In this document: in pieces, positions 7,368 to 16,809 of the stretch
Layout of the letters: every line of letters starts with the position of its first letter
Position numbering within the stretch: the stretch's first letter is position 1
Source: Clostridium scatologenes
Lineage (GTDB): Bacteria; Bacillota; Clostridia; Clostridiales; Clostridiaceae
DNA: 64,000 nt
Reading direction: 5' to 3'
Assembly: GCF_000968375.1 (NCBI RefSeq)
Contig: NZ_CP009933.1
Location: 1,736,001-1,800,000 of the forward strand
Position numbers and translations under genes: made by a program
Notes under the pieces: model-generated
Databases searched by the model: none
What the model saw: only the letters and a program-made list of their open reading frames with translations
Told to the model about the DNA's origin: nothing

Positions 7368-8834
7368 TTAACCTTTAAGTTTTTCTAATAATTTTTCAAC
7401 TATTGCATTTATATATTCTTCATTTAAATCTTTTAAATTTTCACAAGAAGAAATATTCTCTTCTCCTCTTAATTCTTCTATTTCTTTAACTCCATAAACC
7501 ATTCTTCTTATATTGATTAAATTCATAGGTCCTATATTATCAGAAGTTGAACTTCCACCTACTGCTCCACAACCTAAAGTTAAGGCTGGGACAAGATTTG
7601 TTGCTGCACCTATTCCACCTAAAGCTCCTGGAGTATTTACAAGAAGTCTTGAAACTGGTTTTTTTAGTGCAAATTCTCTTATTATATCTTCATTACTTGA
7701 ATGAATTATAAGAGTATGTCCAGCTCCTTCATTATTTAATACATCTATACACTTTTCACATGCTTTTTCCCAATTTTCTTCACAATAAAATGCTAAAATT
7801 GGAGCAAGCTTTTCTCTTGAATAAGGATATTGTTTTCCAACTTTTGTTTCCTTAGCAATAAGTACTCGTGTATTTTCTGGTATACTTATCCCTGCCATTT
7901 CTGCTATATTCTTAGGACTCTTACCTACAATTTTAGGATTCATTGTTCCATTAGCTCTTAAAATAAACTTTGACAATCTATCTGCTTCTTCTTCTGTCAT
8001 GAAGTATCCACCTTGTTTTTTGAACTCTTCAATAACTTTAACTCTTGAACATTCTTCTACTACTACTGATTGTTCAGAAGCACATATTGTTCCATTATCA
8101 AAAGTTTTACTATCTAAAATTCTTTTAACAGCTAATTTTATATCTGCAGATTTTTCTATGAATGCAGGTCCATTTCCAGGTCCTACTCCTATTGCTGGTG
8201 TTCCTGAACTGTATGCTGCTTTTACCATTGCTGATCCACCAGTTGCAAGTATTAAAGCTACATCTTTATGTTTCATAAGTTCAGATGTACCTTCCATGCT
8301 TGGAACTGTAACACCTGATATAGCTCCTTCTGGGCATCCTGCTTCAACTGCTGCTTTAGAAATAATTTTAATAGTTTCTAATATGCAATTTTTTGCATTA
8401 GGATGTGGTGAGAAAACTATAGAATTTCCCCCCTTAACAGATATCATAGCCTTATATATAACTGTTGAAGTAGGATTTGTTGAAGGCACAAGACCTGCCA
8501 CAACACCTACAGGTACTGCTATCTCTACAATTTTCTTTTCCCTATTCTCATTTATGATTCCTACAGTTTTCATATCTTTTATATATTCATATACTCTTTT
8601 GCTGGCAAAGGTATTTTTTACAATTTTATCTTTCCACTTACCAAATCCTGTTTCTTCTTCTGCCATTCTAGCTAATTTTTCTGCATTTTCAGCTCCAGCA
8701 TCCGATATTGCCTTAACTATTTTATCTATTTGTTTCTGGCTCATCGCTGCAAGTATCTTTTGAGCTTCTTTAGCTTTTGATACAAGAGTTCTAACTTCTT
8801 GAATAGATATTAAGTCCTTATCTATAACGTCCAT
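7368..8834 (-). CDS. eutE: CoA-acylating acetaldehyde dehydrogenase EutE
   Basis: This 488-aa aldehyde dehydrogenase oxidises acetaldehyde to acetyl-CoA with NAD inside the microcompartment. The substrate and cofactor parts follow the family order: VAGLVPSTNPTST near residue 115, LATGGSAMVKAAYSSG near 200, and the catalytic cysteine in NGTICASEQS near 250. It lacks the long N-terminal tail of some homologues, but ends with an amphipathic helix (EEYINAIVEKLLEKLKG) that could serve as a C-terminal encapsulation peptide. Its ribosome binding site lies within the last codons of eutK, four bases upstream. Confidence 0.95.
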   Translation of the reverse strand: MDVIDKDLISIQEVRTLVSKAKEAQKILAAMSQKQIDKIVKAISDAGAENAEKLARMAEEETGFGKWKDKIVKNTFASKRVYEYIKDMKTVGIINENREKKIVEIAVPVGVVAGLVPSTNPTSTVIYKAMISVKGGNSIVFSPHPNAKNCILETIKIISKAAVEAGCPEGAISGVTVPSMEGTSELMKHKDVALILATGGSAMVKAAYSSGTPAIGVGPGNGPAFIEKSADIKLAVKRILDSKTFDNGTICASEQSVVVEECSRVKVIEEFKKQGGYFMTEEEADRLSKFILRANGTMNPKIVGKSPKNIAEMAGISIPENTRVLIAKETKVGKQYPYSREKLAPILAFYCEENWEKACEKCIDVLNNEGAGHTLIIHSSNEDIIREFALKKPVSRLLVNTPGALGGIGAATNLVPALTLGCGAVGGSSTSDNIGPMNLINIRRMVYGVKEIEELRGEENISSCENLKDLNEEYINAIVEKLLEKLKG

Positions 8835-8838
8835 CTAT

Positions 8839-9390
8839 TTAATCCTCCTTATAATAGGTTAGTATTTCTTGGATCAGCCTATCTTTTCTGGCAAATTTAA
8901 TTTGTTTATTTGTCATAGGCGATTTCATTGACCTTACTAATCTTCGTAATTCTTCTACAGTTTTATTTTCTAACTCTTTTGCAAAGTCTTCTTTAACAAT
9001 TTTTTTACTTGTAGTTTCTTCAAATTCTAATTTTTTACTTTCTTCTTCATCATTTAACGTTTTTTCAATAATTGCGTCTTCACTAACAAAATTATTATTT
9101 TCCTCTATAATTTCAACTTTTTCTTCCAGAATACTCCAAGTACTTTTTTCTGGTCTTGCTATAACATGTGTTGAAATCAATTTACATATCTTTTTAGTAG
9201 CTTCTTCTGCAGCTTGTACCGCTGAATTAACTGCCCCTACATCTCCTTTTATTTTTACAGTAACTATTCCACCTTTTACTTTTTCGCATCCTATTAAATT
9301 AACATTAGCAGCTTTAAGTGCCGTATCAGCAGCTTCTATGGCACCAAGGTAACCGTATACTTCTATTAACCCTAATGCTCCATTATTCAT
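8839..9390 (-). CDS. eutK: Shell protein EutK with a SAP-like C-terminal domain
   Basis: This 183-aa protein has an N-terminal BMC shell domain (residues 1-80, ALGLIEVYGYLGAIEAADTA, GGIVTVKIKGDVGAV), an acidic flexible linker (about 85-137) and a basic helical C-terminus (about 138-180). The last part, with VEELRRLVRSMKSPMT and RKDRLIQEIL, resembles a SAP or Rho-N nucleic-acid-binding motif. Known EutK proteins also carry a C-terminal domain suspected of nucleic acid binding, but with a different helix-turn-helix appearance. It sits between eutL and eutE, 12 bases after eutL. Confidence 0.85.
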   Translation of the reverse strand: MNNGALGLIEVYGYLGAIEAADTALKAANVNLIGCEKVKGGIVTVKIKGDVGAVNSAVQAAEEATKKICKLISTHVIARPEKSTWSILEEKVEIIEENNNFVSEDAIIEKTLNDEEESKKLEFEETTSKKIVKEDFAKELENKTVEELRRLVRSMKSPMTNKQIKFARKDRLIQEILTYYKED

Positions 9391-9402
9391 AAAATTACCT
9401 TA

Positions 9403-10056
9403 TTAAAAAGCTGTTGGATTTTCAGCTACAAACTGCACTGCTGCAGCAAAAGCATCACATGCTGCTTTACAAGCTGATTGACTTCCTGTTAATAATCCTC
9501 CACCAAAGTTAGTTTCTGATGGTGGTCCGTAAAATGCTGCTAAACTTACATCTGCTGCTTTTAAAGCTGCATCTAATCCATACATTGCTTCAAGAGGAGG
9601 TGCTATTAAATAAGCTATTGCTTCTCCTTCTTTTATATTAGCTGTTTGTGAAAGGTAGGTTCCAGTTCTTGATATGCAATGAGCATAATATACTATTGAA
9701 TTGTCATCATTAGCACTTACAAAATGCGCTCCATTTTCTACAAAGTCAAGAAGTGAGTTAACACCACTTCTAACTTCTGCTGGATTTGGTCCTGCAAGTA
9801 TACCTATAACTTCACCAGCTAATTTTGTATTTGAATTAGCCGAACCTCCATACATTGATTTTGCATAAACTACATCCACATCTGCTGCTTTTGTAGCTTC
9901 ATCTAAAGCAGTGTAAGTTACATCATCTATATCTGATGTTATTAAACCAAGACTTTTATGATGTGATTCTAAATTAAAGGCTTTAGCCATTTCTGGACTT
10001 ACATTTGAAATTATCTTTACACTTAATACTGTTGCACGAATAGCTTCGTTTTTCAT
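9403..10056 (-). CDS. eutL: Tandem-BMC shell protein EutL
   Basis: This 217-aa protein has two permuted BMC domains in tandem and forms trimers with a large central pore in the microcompartment shell. Characteristic segments are ATVLSVKIISNVSPEMAKAF at the start, LGLITSDIDDVTYTALDEAT, and a second-domain stretch AIAYLIAPPLEAMYGLDAAL. It is thought to control passage of bulky substrates or cofactors. The gene lies between eutC and eutK, and AGGAGG precedes the ATG at an ideal distance. Confidence 0.95.
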   Translation of the reverse strand: MKNEAIRATVLSVKIISNVSPEMAKAFNLESHHKSLGLITSDIDDVTYTALDEATKAADVDVVYAKSMYGGSANSNTKLAGEVIGILAGPNPAEVRSGVNSLLDFVENGAHFVSANDDNSIVYYAHCISRTGTYLSQTANIKEGEAIAYLIAPPLEAMYGLDAALKAADVSLAAFYGPPSETNFGGGLLTGSQSACKAACDAFAAAVQFVAENPTAF

Positions 10057-10077
10057 ATGCTTTTCCTCCTAAACCAG

Positions 10078-10968
10078 TTAAATTTTTAAATCTATACCGC
10101 TTGCTTTTTTATCCAAAATTTCTTTTATTATTTCAGCTATATGTGCTCCTGCTTCAACTGGTGCTGTTCCACCTTTGTGTATATTTGAAAGAACAGTTCT
10201 TCTAGCTTCTGGCATATTTACTGTTGCCTTATAAGCTATATATGCACTCATACTTTCTGCTGTTACAAGACCTGGTCTTTCACCTATAAGCACGCAAGTA
10301 ACATCTGCTTGTAATGCTTCTGAAATGACATCCATAGCTCCTACTCTTCCGTATTTTACAAAGAAAGTAGTTCCAACGCTTAAATTATAAGAATTAAGTC
10401 CTTGCATAATAGCTGGAAGTATGTCCTTAATATTAGCTTCTATTGCAGCTGAGCTCAAACCATCTGATACATATATTTGAACCTGTGGTCTCATAGTGCA
10501 CTTAGATTTAATCTCATCTATTGTTTCCTTTGAAAACTTTCTTCCTAAATCTGGTCTTGTTATATATTCATCCTTATTCTCACATAAAGTTTTTACTGAG
10601 AAAAGATTTTCTTCCTTTAAAAATTCCTCAGGAACATCTGAAAATACTGAATCCTGTGCTGCTGCATGGTCTGCTCTAAATCTAAGTGAAGTTTCCGTTT
10701 TATATCTTGGACCAGCTCTCCATATTCCAATTCTTGATGGAGTTTTTTCTTTCATTTTTAAATATCCCTCAGCATCCGATGGATTTGGAACTAAAAGCTG
10801 CTCTTTTATATTAATTTCTGTTATATCATCTACAAATCCATTTTCTACTTGAGATGATGATGTACATTTTTTAGGCTCAATTTCTTTTTTAAATTCTTCT
10901 TTTTTATCACTTGTCATTTCCGTTAAAAGTTGGGAAACTAATTGTTTTAATTCTACTTCTGATATCAT
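10078..10968 (-). CDS. eutC: Ethanolamine ammonia-lyase small subunit EutC
   Basis: This is the beta subunit (296 aa) of the adenosylcobalamin-dependent lyase that splits ethanolamine to acetaldehyde and ammonia. Family segments include RIGIWRAGPRYKTETSLRFR, DHAAAQDSVF and VLIGERPGLVTAESMSAYI. The N-terminal 70 residues are variable, begin with a predicted helix (ISEVELKQLVSQLLTEM) and probably carry the microcompartment-targeting signal. I chose the ATG at 10968, preceded by AAAGGAG, over an in-frame GTG at 10986 that abuts the eutB stop. Confidence 0.95.
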   Translation of the reverse strand: MISEVELKQLVSQLLTEMTSDKKEEFKKEIEPKKCTSSSQVENGFVDDITEINIKEQLLVPNPSDAEGYLKMKEKTPSRIGIWRAGPRYKTETSLRFRADHAAAQDSVFSDVPEEFLKEENLFSVKTLCENKDEYITRPDLGRKFSKETIDEIKSKCTMRPQVQIYVSDGLSSAAIEANIKDILPAIMQGLNSYNLSVGTTFFVKYGRVGAMDVISEALQADVTCVLIGERPGLVTAESMSAYIAYKATVNMPEARRTVLSNIHKGGTAPVEAGAHIAEIIKEILDKKASGIDLKI

Positions 10969-10985
10969 TGATATTTCTCCTTTCA

Positions 10986-12350
10986 CTATTTAAGAAATAC
11001 AGATGCATCTCCTGCTTTTTTAGTTAATTTTCCATTTTCTACAAAACCCATTTTATTAAGCCATTGATCAAATTCCTTTATTGGCTTCAAGTTTAATAAT
11101 TCTCTTAAAGTAGCTGTATCATGGTATCCTGTGCATTGATAATTAAGCATTACATCATCACCATGTGGCACTCCCATAAAGTAGTTACAACCTGCTGCTG
11201 CAAGCAGTACAGCTAAGTTTTCTATGTCATTTTGATCAGCTTTCATGTGGTTAGTGTAGCAAGCATCACATCCCATTGGTATTCCTGTAAGTTTACCCAT
11301 GAAATGATCCTCAAGTCCTGCCCTTATAACCTGTTTACTATCATATAAGTATTCAGGTCCTATAAATCCAACTACTGTGTTTACAAGGAAAGGATTATAC
11401 TTTTTAGCAAAACCATAACATCTTGCTTCCATAGTAAGCTGGTCAACTCCATGATGGGCGTCTGAAGATAACTCAGATCCCTGTCCAGTTTCAAAATACA
11501 TCACATTTGGTCCTTCTCCAGTACCTTCTTTTAATGCTAGTTGTCTAGCTTCTTCAATCATGTCACCAGTTATTCCAAAGGCTTCATTTCCTTTTTGTGA
11601 ACCTGCTATACTTTGGAATATAAGATCAGTTGGAGCTCCTTTTCTTACAGCTTCCATTTGAGTTGTTACATGTGCAAGTACACAATTCTGTGTTGGTATT
11701 TTCCATTTATTTTTAAATTCATCAAATTTCTTTAATACTTTTGTTACACTTTCCACAGAATCATCAACTGGATTTAATCCTATAACAGCATCTCCGATAC
11801 CAAAACTTAATCCTTCCATAAGAGATGCAAGTATTCCATCAGGGTCATCTGTAGGATGGTTAGGCTGAAGTCTTGCAGATAAAGTTCCTTCTAATCCTAT
11901 AGTTGTATTGCAGTGAGCCGTTATTCTTATCTTTCTTGCTCCATATATCAAATCTAAATTTGACATTAGCTTTGCTACTGCAGCAACCATTTCACTAGTT
12001 AATCCTCTGCTCACTCTCTTTATATCAGCTCCAGTAGTGTCTTCATCTAATATCCATTCTCTTAATTCTGATACTGTCCAATTTTTTATCTCATTATAAA
12101 TCTTTTCATTTACTGCATCTTGAATTATTCTTGTTACTTCATCAACTTCATATGGTACTGCAGGATTATTTCTTAGATCTTCCAAAGTAACACTTGCTAA
12201 AACTACCTTAGCAGCTACTCTCTCTTCAGAAGATTCCGCAGCAATTCCAGCAAGCTTATCTCCTGATTTTTCTTCATTGGCTTTAGCCATTACTTCCATC
12301 AATGATTTGAATTCATATACATGTCCAAATAATTTTGTTTTTAATTTCAA
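10986..12350 (-). CDS. eutB: Ethanolamine ammonia-lyase large subunit EutB
   Basis: This is the catalytic TIM-barrel subunit (454 aa). It is recognised by DLIYGARKIRITAHCNTTIG, SARLQPNHPTDDPDGILASL, FETGQGSELSSDAHHGVDQL and GCDACYTNHMKADQND. It binds adenosylcobalamin together with EutC and is the key enzyme of the pathway. The start is a TTG codon at 12350, with AAAGGAGG eight bases upstream and no nearby ATG in frame. It follows eutA, whose product reactivates this enzyme. Confidence 0.97.
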   Translation of the reverse strand: MKLKTKLFGHVYEFKSLMEVMAKANEEKSGDKLAGIAAESSEERVAAKVVLASVTLEDLRNNPAVPYEVDEVTRIIQDAVNEKIYNEIKNWTVSELREWILDEDTTGADIKRVSRGLTSEMVAAVAKLMSNLDLIYGARKIRITAHCNTTIGLEGTLSARLQPNHPTDDPDGILASLMEGLSFGIGDAVIGLNPVDDSVESVTKVLKKFDEFKNKWKIPTQNCVLAHVTTQMEAVRKGAPTDLIFQSIAGSQKGNEAFGITGDMIEEARQLALKEGTGEGPNVMYFETGQGSELSSDAHHGVDQLTMEARCYGFAKKYNPFLVNTVVGFIGPEYLYDSKQVIRAGLEDHFMGKLTGIPMGCDACYTNHMKADQNDIENLAVLLAAAGCNYFMGVPHGDDVMLNYQCTGYHDTATLRELLNLKPIKEFDQWLNKMGFVENGKLTKKAGDASVFLK

Positions 12351-12372
12351 AACAATTCCCTCCTTTGTATCA

Positions 12373-13806
12373 TTAAGAATTAAATACCAATGTCTTAATT
12401 ACTACAGGTACTACTTTTCCATCTGCTAATGGCTTACCAATATCAATGTAGTCCCCATTTTGAACTTTTATAGCATCTATACATATAACTGGTTTCTTAA
12501 AATTCAAGTTATTCTGTATAGTTTGTCCCAAAACCTTAGCAATATCATTTTCTACTACAACTATAATAGGAAAATCCTCTTTCATTATTTCTGCCATACC
12601 TTCTATTAGCACACTAGAAAGCTCTTCAATTTCTTTAAAGCTAGGATTCTTCTTAGCTTTTAAAGCAAGTGCCACTGGCTGAATTTCATTTTCTAATACA
12701 AACCAGTTTAATTTTTCCTTTATAATTTTAGTAAGTTCTTTAGGCTCTAACTTTTCATCTTCTGAAGATAACTTCAATATTGGAAGATTTTTTATAGGAA
12801 GTTTATCTTCTGTGTAGGTTATAGTACTTCCACTTATATCTGTAGTATGTGAGCCTGCACCTACCACTGTAGCTCTTATAGTTTCTTGAGATTTTTTTAA
12901 GTTTAACTTTTCACATAAAAAAGATTTTTTAATAGCTTGACCTAATAGTATTCCTATATCACCATATTTAAAGATATCTCCATCTGGTTCATTGTATATA
13001 TAATCTGCAACCCCTCCTGAAAAGGTTATGCACTTTATATCTTTTTTAAGATCTAATCCTTTATTAGTTATAATTCTTTCATAAAATCCTGATCTTTCTC
13101 TAAGACCTACACTTTCTTCCAAAAGTTTTACCATTTCATCTACTACAGCAGAAAGTTTATCTTTTGAGGCTTCTTCACCTTCTTGAATTTCAATTTTCTT
13201 TAGCTTACATAACTCTTTTATTTTTTCTGCTATATAAGTTATTTTTCTTGAAGATTTATCAATTTTTATAAGTCTTCCGCCTATATCAAGACATCCAACT
13301 TCAACTAATTCTCCTCTATTAAATACTGCAATATTTGTGGTTCCTCCACCAATGTCTAAATTAACTACCACAGTATTTTCTTCCTTAGATATTCTGTCAG
13401 CACCTGCACCTTTTCCTGAAATTATTGACTCAAGATCTGGTCCTGCAGTTGCCACTACAAAATCTCCAGCAAACCCACTTAATTTTTGTATTACATAATT
13501 GGCATTATTCTTTCTTGCAGTTTCTCCTGTTATGATTACAGCCCCTGTTCTAACATCATCTTTAGACACTCCAGCTTTTTCATATTCACTTTTTACAATT
13601 TCTCTTACCCTTTCACCATTAATTTCTTTTTGAGATATAAGAGGTGTAAAGTAAATATCGCTTCTATATACAATTTTCTTATCTACTATACTTATTCTTG
13701 GTACAGAAAAACTTGAAGCTGTATTTTCAATTGTTATATTACTGAATATAAGCTGTGTAGTGGATGTCCCTATGTCAATTCCCACACTTAAAATCTCTTC
13801 TTTCAC
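12373..13806 (-). CDS. eutA: Ethanolamine ammonia-lyase reactivase EutA
   Basis: This 477-aa ATPase of the actin/Hsp70-like fold removes inactivated cobalamin from EutBC. Phosphate-binding motifs are visible at the start (SVGIDIGTSTTQLIF) and centre (VVNLDIGGGTTNIAVF), and a late TFSGGVADYIY segment completes the nucleotide site. The start is the GTG at 13806, seven bases after GGAGG; a TTG two codons earlier is too close to that site. The gene is headed by a dual-hairpin and terminator leader, so its expression should depend on EutV. Confidence 0.95.
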   Translation of the reverse strand: MKEEILSVGIDIGTSTTQLIFSNITIENTASSFSVPRISIVDKKIVYRSDIYFTPLISQKEINGERVREIVKSEYEKAGVSKDDVRTGAVIITGETARKNNANYVIQKLSGFAGDFVVATAGPDLESIISGKGAGADRISKEENTVVVNLDIGGGTTNIAVFNRGELVEVGCLDIGGRLIKIDKSSRKITYIAEKIKELCKLKKIEIQEGEEASKDKLSAVVDEMVKLLEESVGLRERSGFYERIITNKGLDLKKDIKCITFSGGVADYIYNEPDGDIFKYGDIGILLGQAIKKSFLCEKLNLKKSQETIRATVVGAGSHTTDISGSTITYTEDKLPIKNLPILKLSSEDEKLEPKELTKIIKEKLNWFVLENEIQPVALALKAKKNPSFKEIEELSSVLIEGMAEIMKEDFPIIVVVENDIAKVLGQTIQNNLNFKKPVICIDAIKVQNGDYIDIGKPLADGKVVPVVIKTLVFNS

Positions 13807-13833
13807 TTTCAATCCTCCTTCCTTTTAAAAATA

Positions 13834-13911
13834 CAAAGAGGCTTAAAATTACTATTTAAATAATAATTTTAAGCCTCTTTGCTTGATTTATATAAACACG
13901 CCTTTGTGTTT
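13834..13911 (-). promoter_or_regulatory. EutV (ANTAR) antitermination leader before eutA
   Basis: On the minus strand the leader has hairpin P1 (13894-13911), a 6-bp stem AAACAC/GTGTTT closing the hexaloop AAAGGC. Then comes hairpin P2 (13871-13884), a stem AAGC/GCTT closing AAAGAG. Both loops have A at position 1 and G at position 4, the ANTAR recognition rule. P2 overlaps the 5' arm of an 18-bp perfect terminator stem (13864-13881 with 13834-13851) that is followed by TATTTTT. Binding of phosphorylated EutV to P1 and P2 would block the terminator and let eutA and the genes below be transcribed. Confidence 0.9.
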
Positions 13912-13922
13912 AATTCACTATT

Positions 13923-15359
13923 TTAATTTTTAAAATCAAATCTTATTTTTGTTCCTGTGTTATTTGAAACTATATCTATATCTCCATTTAGTTTATCTTT
14001 TACTAAATTCTTTACTATACTTAAACCAAGACTATTACTTCTCTTATTTTTAATATCAAAACCTATTCCATTATCTATTAAATTTATAGCGGAATAAATT
14101 TCACCTTTTTTAATTATTATATCTATAATTCCTGAATCCTTATTTTTAAAAGCATAATGCATAGAATTTTGTAATAACTCATTTACAACTAATGCTATAG
14201 ACGTTGCCTTATCAGAATCTATTTTAAAATCGTCACCTTCTAAATTTACTTTTATATTTTTGCTTTCACCGTCAAAGTATTTTACAGTATTGTTTTTTAT
14301 ATTGCTTACTACATCCTGAATATTTACTTCATCTATGCCTTCTTTGGCAAGTATCTCATGTGTAGCTGCTATGCTTAATATCCTATTCATGCTTTCATTT
14401 AAGGATTCTTTTGTGCTTTCATTATCACTTCTCCTAGCTTGAAGCCTTAAAAGGCTTGCTACGGTTTGAAGATTATTTTTAACCCTGTGATGTATTTCTT
14501 TAATAGCCACAGATTTTAATATAAGTTCTTTTTCCTTTTGTTTCATACTGGTTATGTCCTTAATCATTAAAATAAGTTTTATCGTTTTGGCTGGTATAAA
14601 TATTCTTTTTAATTCTAAAAACAAGTTTCCAACATTAACTTCTTGTACTTGAATGCTTTGGCCTGAAGAAGCATTTTCCATGTTACTCTCTTTTATAACA
14701 TTTTCGAATGTGGAATTATCAAAGGATATGTTATCATAATCCATTCCAATTAATGTATCCTTATAACCTAACTTTGAATAAAGCCTATCAGCTTTAGGAT
14801 TTTTAAATCTTACCACTCCATCTTCATCAAACATGATTATAGCTTGATCTAAATTATTGGTTATAGGATTACCACCTTCAGTTATAGACATAAGTGTATC
14901 TGTTAATGTTTTGTATCCTTCAGTTAACATTTCTACATATCTGTCATTATTGATCTTACTTGTTACATCTTTTTCTATTATAAGTGCACCTATTACCCTA
15001 TTATTATTTTTAATAGGTGCAACACTTTGTCTTACATTTACCATTTCTTGAGTTACAGCTTTTAATTCCTTTGTAGCTATACCAAGCTCCAATGTTCTTA
15101 ATACTGCCGGCTCATTACTTCTATAAGCTAGTTTTCCAACTACTGAATTTTTATACATACTCTTACCATTTAGTGGTTTTGCTTCTGCTACTACTATTGC
15201 TACATCTTTATCTCTTGTTGGACAATCTATAAATACATCCCCATTAGATACATCTGCTAAAGATTGTATTGAACACACCATATTTTCTATTTTTAATATA
15301 TCATGTTTAGTTAAATCAGTATATTGTATACTTAATTCTCTTATATTTGGATTATGCAT
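13923..15359 (-). CDS. eutW: Ethanolamine sensor histidine kinase EutW
   Basis: This 478-aa protein has no membrane segments. It has an N-terminal sensor region (about residues 1-135) of the H-kinase-N type, a PAS-like middle (about 165-270), then a HisKA_2 dimerisation segment with the phosphoacceptor motif EIHHRVKNNLQTV (His290 or His291), and an ATPase domain with NELLQNSMHYAF, LIDNGIGFD and SLGLSIV. In Enterococcus the homologue is activated by ethanolamine and phosphorylates EutV. The gene overlaps the 3' end of eutV by 8 bases, so the two are translationally coupled. Confidence 0.95.
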   Translation of the reverse strand: MHNPNIRELSIQYTDLTKHDILKIENMVCSIQSLADVSNGDVFIDCPTRDKDVAIVVAEAKPLNGKSMYKNSVVGKLAYRSNEPAVLRTLELGIATKELKAVTQEMVNVRQSVAPIKNNNRVIGALIIEKDVTSKINNDRYVEMLTEGYKTLTDTLMSITEGGNPITNNLDQAIIMFDEDGVVRFKNPKADRLYSKLGYKDTLIGMDYDNISFDNSTFENVIKESNMENASSGQSIQVQEVNVGNLFLELKRIFIPAKTIKLILMIKDITSMKQKEKELILKSVAIKEIHHRVKNNLQTVASLLRLQARRSDNESTKESLNESMNRILSIAATHEILAKEGIDEVNIQDVVSNIKNNTVKYFDGESKNIKVNLEGDDFKIDSDKATSIALVVNELLQNSMHYAFKNKDSGIIDIIIKKGEIYSAINLIDNGIGFDIKNKRSNSLGLSIVKNLVKDKLNGDIDIVSNNTGTKIRFDFKN

Positions 15360-15924
15360 AATTTGAAAGTATTATCTCCGATATTTGTTTCATGGTGCAT
15401 CTTTTATTCATACTTAAATTTCTAATTTTAGAATAAGCATCTTCTTCACTAATGTTTTCTTTTTTTATTAACAATCCTTTAGCTTTTTCTATTGTTTTTC
15501 TTTCTTCAAGTTTCTTACTAATATCTTCAAGATCTTTCTTCATCTTTTTAAATTCTCTACTTTTAGATATTGCTACCTCAAGAGTAGGAACTAAAGATTT
15601 TTGATCTAGCGGCTTTACCAAGTATCCTATTGCTCCAACTTTAGCTGCTTTTTCAATAAAATCATTTCCACTGTAGGCTGTAAGAAGTACTACTCCACCT
15701 GCTAAATTTTCATTTTGAATTATTTTTGTAGCATTCAATCCATCAAGTATAGGCATCTTTATATCCATAATCACCAAATCCGGTAAATATCTTCTACAAA
15801 GCTCCACTGCATCAAAACCATCAGAAGCTTCTGCTACCACATTGTATTTAGCTTCCTCCAGCATCTCTCGTAAATCCATTCTTGTAATAGGTTCATCATC
15901 GGCTATTACTATTCTTTTTAACAT
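15352..15924 (-). CDS. eutV: ANTAR antitermination response regulator EutV
   Basis: This 190-aa protein has an N-terminal receiver domain (Asp54 in VIMDIKMP is the phosphoacceptor; D9-D10 and LVKPLD complete the active site). A coiled linker (about 125-140) leads to a C-terminal ANTAR RNA-binding domain with EERKTIEKAKGLLIKKENIS and the conserved helical end. EutV binds paired hairpins in nascent RNA and prevents terminator formation. Its predicted targets, three dual-hairpin leaders, lie in the same locus upstream of eutG, eutS and eutA. The ribosome binding site is GAGGTGA. Confidence 0.96.
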   Translation of the reverse strand: MLKRIVIADDEPITRMDLREMLEEAKYNVVAEASDGFDAVELCRRYLPDLVIMDIKMPILDGLNATKIIQNENLAGGVVLLTAYSGNDFIEKAAKVGAIGYLVKPLDQKSLVPTLEVAISKSREFKKMKKDLEDISKKLEERKTIEKAKGLLIKKENISEEDAYSKIRNLSMNKRCTMKQISEIILSNYA

Positions 15925-15963
15925 ATCTTCACCTCATAAATAAAAAATATATATAAATAAATT

Positions 15964-16392
15964 TTACTGGATATATTTTTTTATTTCATCTATACCTGAA
16001 TTTTCTGTACTACTTATCTTAAATATCTTTTTAGCGCCTGCAACTTCAAGCAACTTTTGTGCCCTTTTTATGCTGTTTTCACATTTGCACAAATCTATTT
16101 TTGTTATAATGCCTATAACAGTTTTTTGAAAAGCCCCTGCAAATTCTGGTGGAAATAAACTTTCTTCCTCTGTACAATCCTGAATAAATGCAATTATATC
16201 TGCCTCTACTGAAGATACTATTAAAGCTTTATAATAAGCTCTATTTTCTATGTATTCTCCCGGAGTATCGATTATATTTTCACAAACTTCAACAGCCTGA
16301 GTCTTTTTATATTGCACACATTCTTTATTTAGCACTTGAGTTAATGTAGTTTTTCCAGAGCCTGTCCTTCCAATGAGCAATAACGTTTTCAT
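15964..16392 (-). CDS. eutP: EutP/PduV-family small GTPase-like protein
   Basis: This 142-aa P-loop protein has GRTGSGKTTL at residues 8-17, a switch-like DTPGEYIENR, and the guanine-specificity motif TKID near residue 109. EutP and PduV are associated with the outside of microcompartments and possibly their movement; an EutP has also been reported to have acetate kinase activity. The gene lies between eutS and eutV. RNA from the eutS leader should cover it. Confidence 0.9.
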   Translation of the reverse strand: MKTLLLIGRTGSGKTTLTQVLNKECVQYKKTQAVEVCENIIDTPGEYIENRAYYKALIVSSVEADIIAFIQDCTEEESLFPPEFAGAFQKTVIGIITKIDLCKCENSIKRAQKLLEVAGAKKIFKISSTENSGIDEIKKYIQ

Positions 16393-16435
16393 ATTTAATA
16401 TAACTCCTCTAATACTTTAATTATTTGAAAACACC

Positions 16436-16780
16436 TTATGACTTTGTAATAGGTGATGCTGAAAAAGAGTTTGTATTAGTTAAAACATCTAATACTGCTT
16501 TAACAGCTGACTCTACACTTCCTACATCCCCTGTTATAACTAAAGAACCACTGAATCTGTCTAAAAATCCTATTGATACTCCAGCTGCTTTAGTTGCTAC
16601 ATCTGCAGCTATTATAGACGCTTCACTTGGAGTTATAGTGAGAATGCCTATGGCATCTTTTATCTCAGAAACAAGTCCTAACTTCTTATATATATCCTTG
16701 TTTGGATTTGCTATGATGTGAGCTAATGTTACCTGCTTTCCCGGTACGTATTCTTGAATTATTCTTTGTTTGTCTTCCAT
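16436..16780 (-). CDS. eutS: Microcompartment shell protein EutS
   Basis: This 114-aa circularly permuted BMC-domain protein starts MEDKQRIIQEYVPGKQVTLAHIIANP, which is diagnostic of EutS/PduU, including the N-terminal beta-barrel strand that plugs the pore. Later segments AIGILTITPSEASIIAADVA and VVITGDVGSVESAVKAVL (read here as SLVITGDVGSV) complete the fold. EutS hexamers are bent and form shell edges. It is headed by its own promoter and EutV-type leader and starts the SPVW part of the operon. Confidence 0.94.
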   Translation of the reverse strand: MEDKQRIIQEYVPGKQVTLAHIIANPNKDIYKKLGLVSEIKDAIGILTITPSEASIIAADVATKAAGVSIGFLDRFSGSLVITGDVGSVESAVKAVLDVLTNTNSFSASPITKS

Positions 16781-16809
16781 AATGCATTATCACCTCTTTC
16801 AAATAAAAT

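Noticed and set aside
7999..8763. 254-codon plus-strand frame
   Set aside because: It lies wholly antisense to eutE, whose motifs and ribosome binding site are clear; the frame is a shadow of its codon usage.
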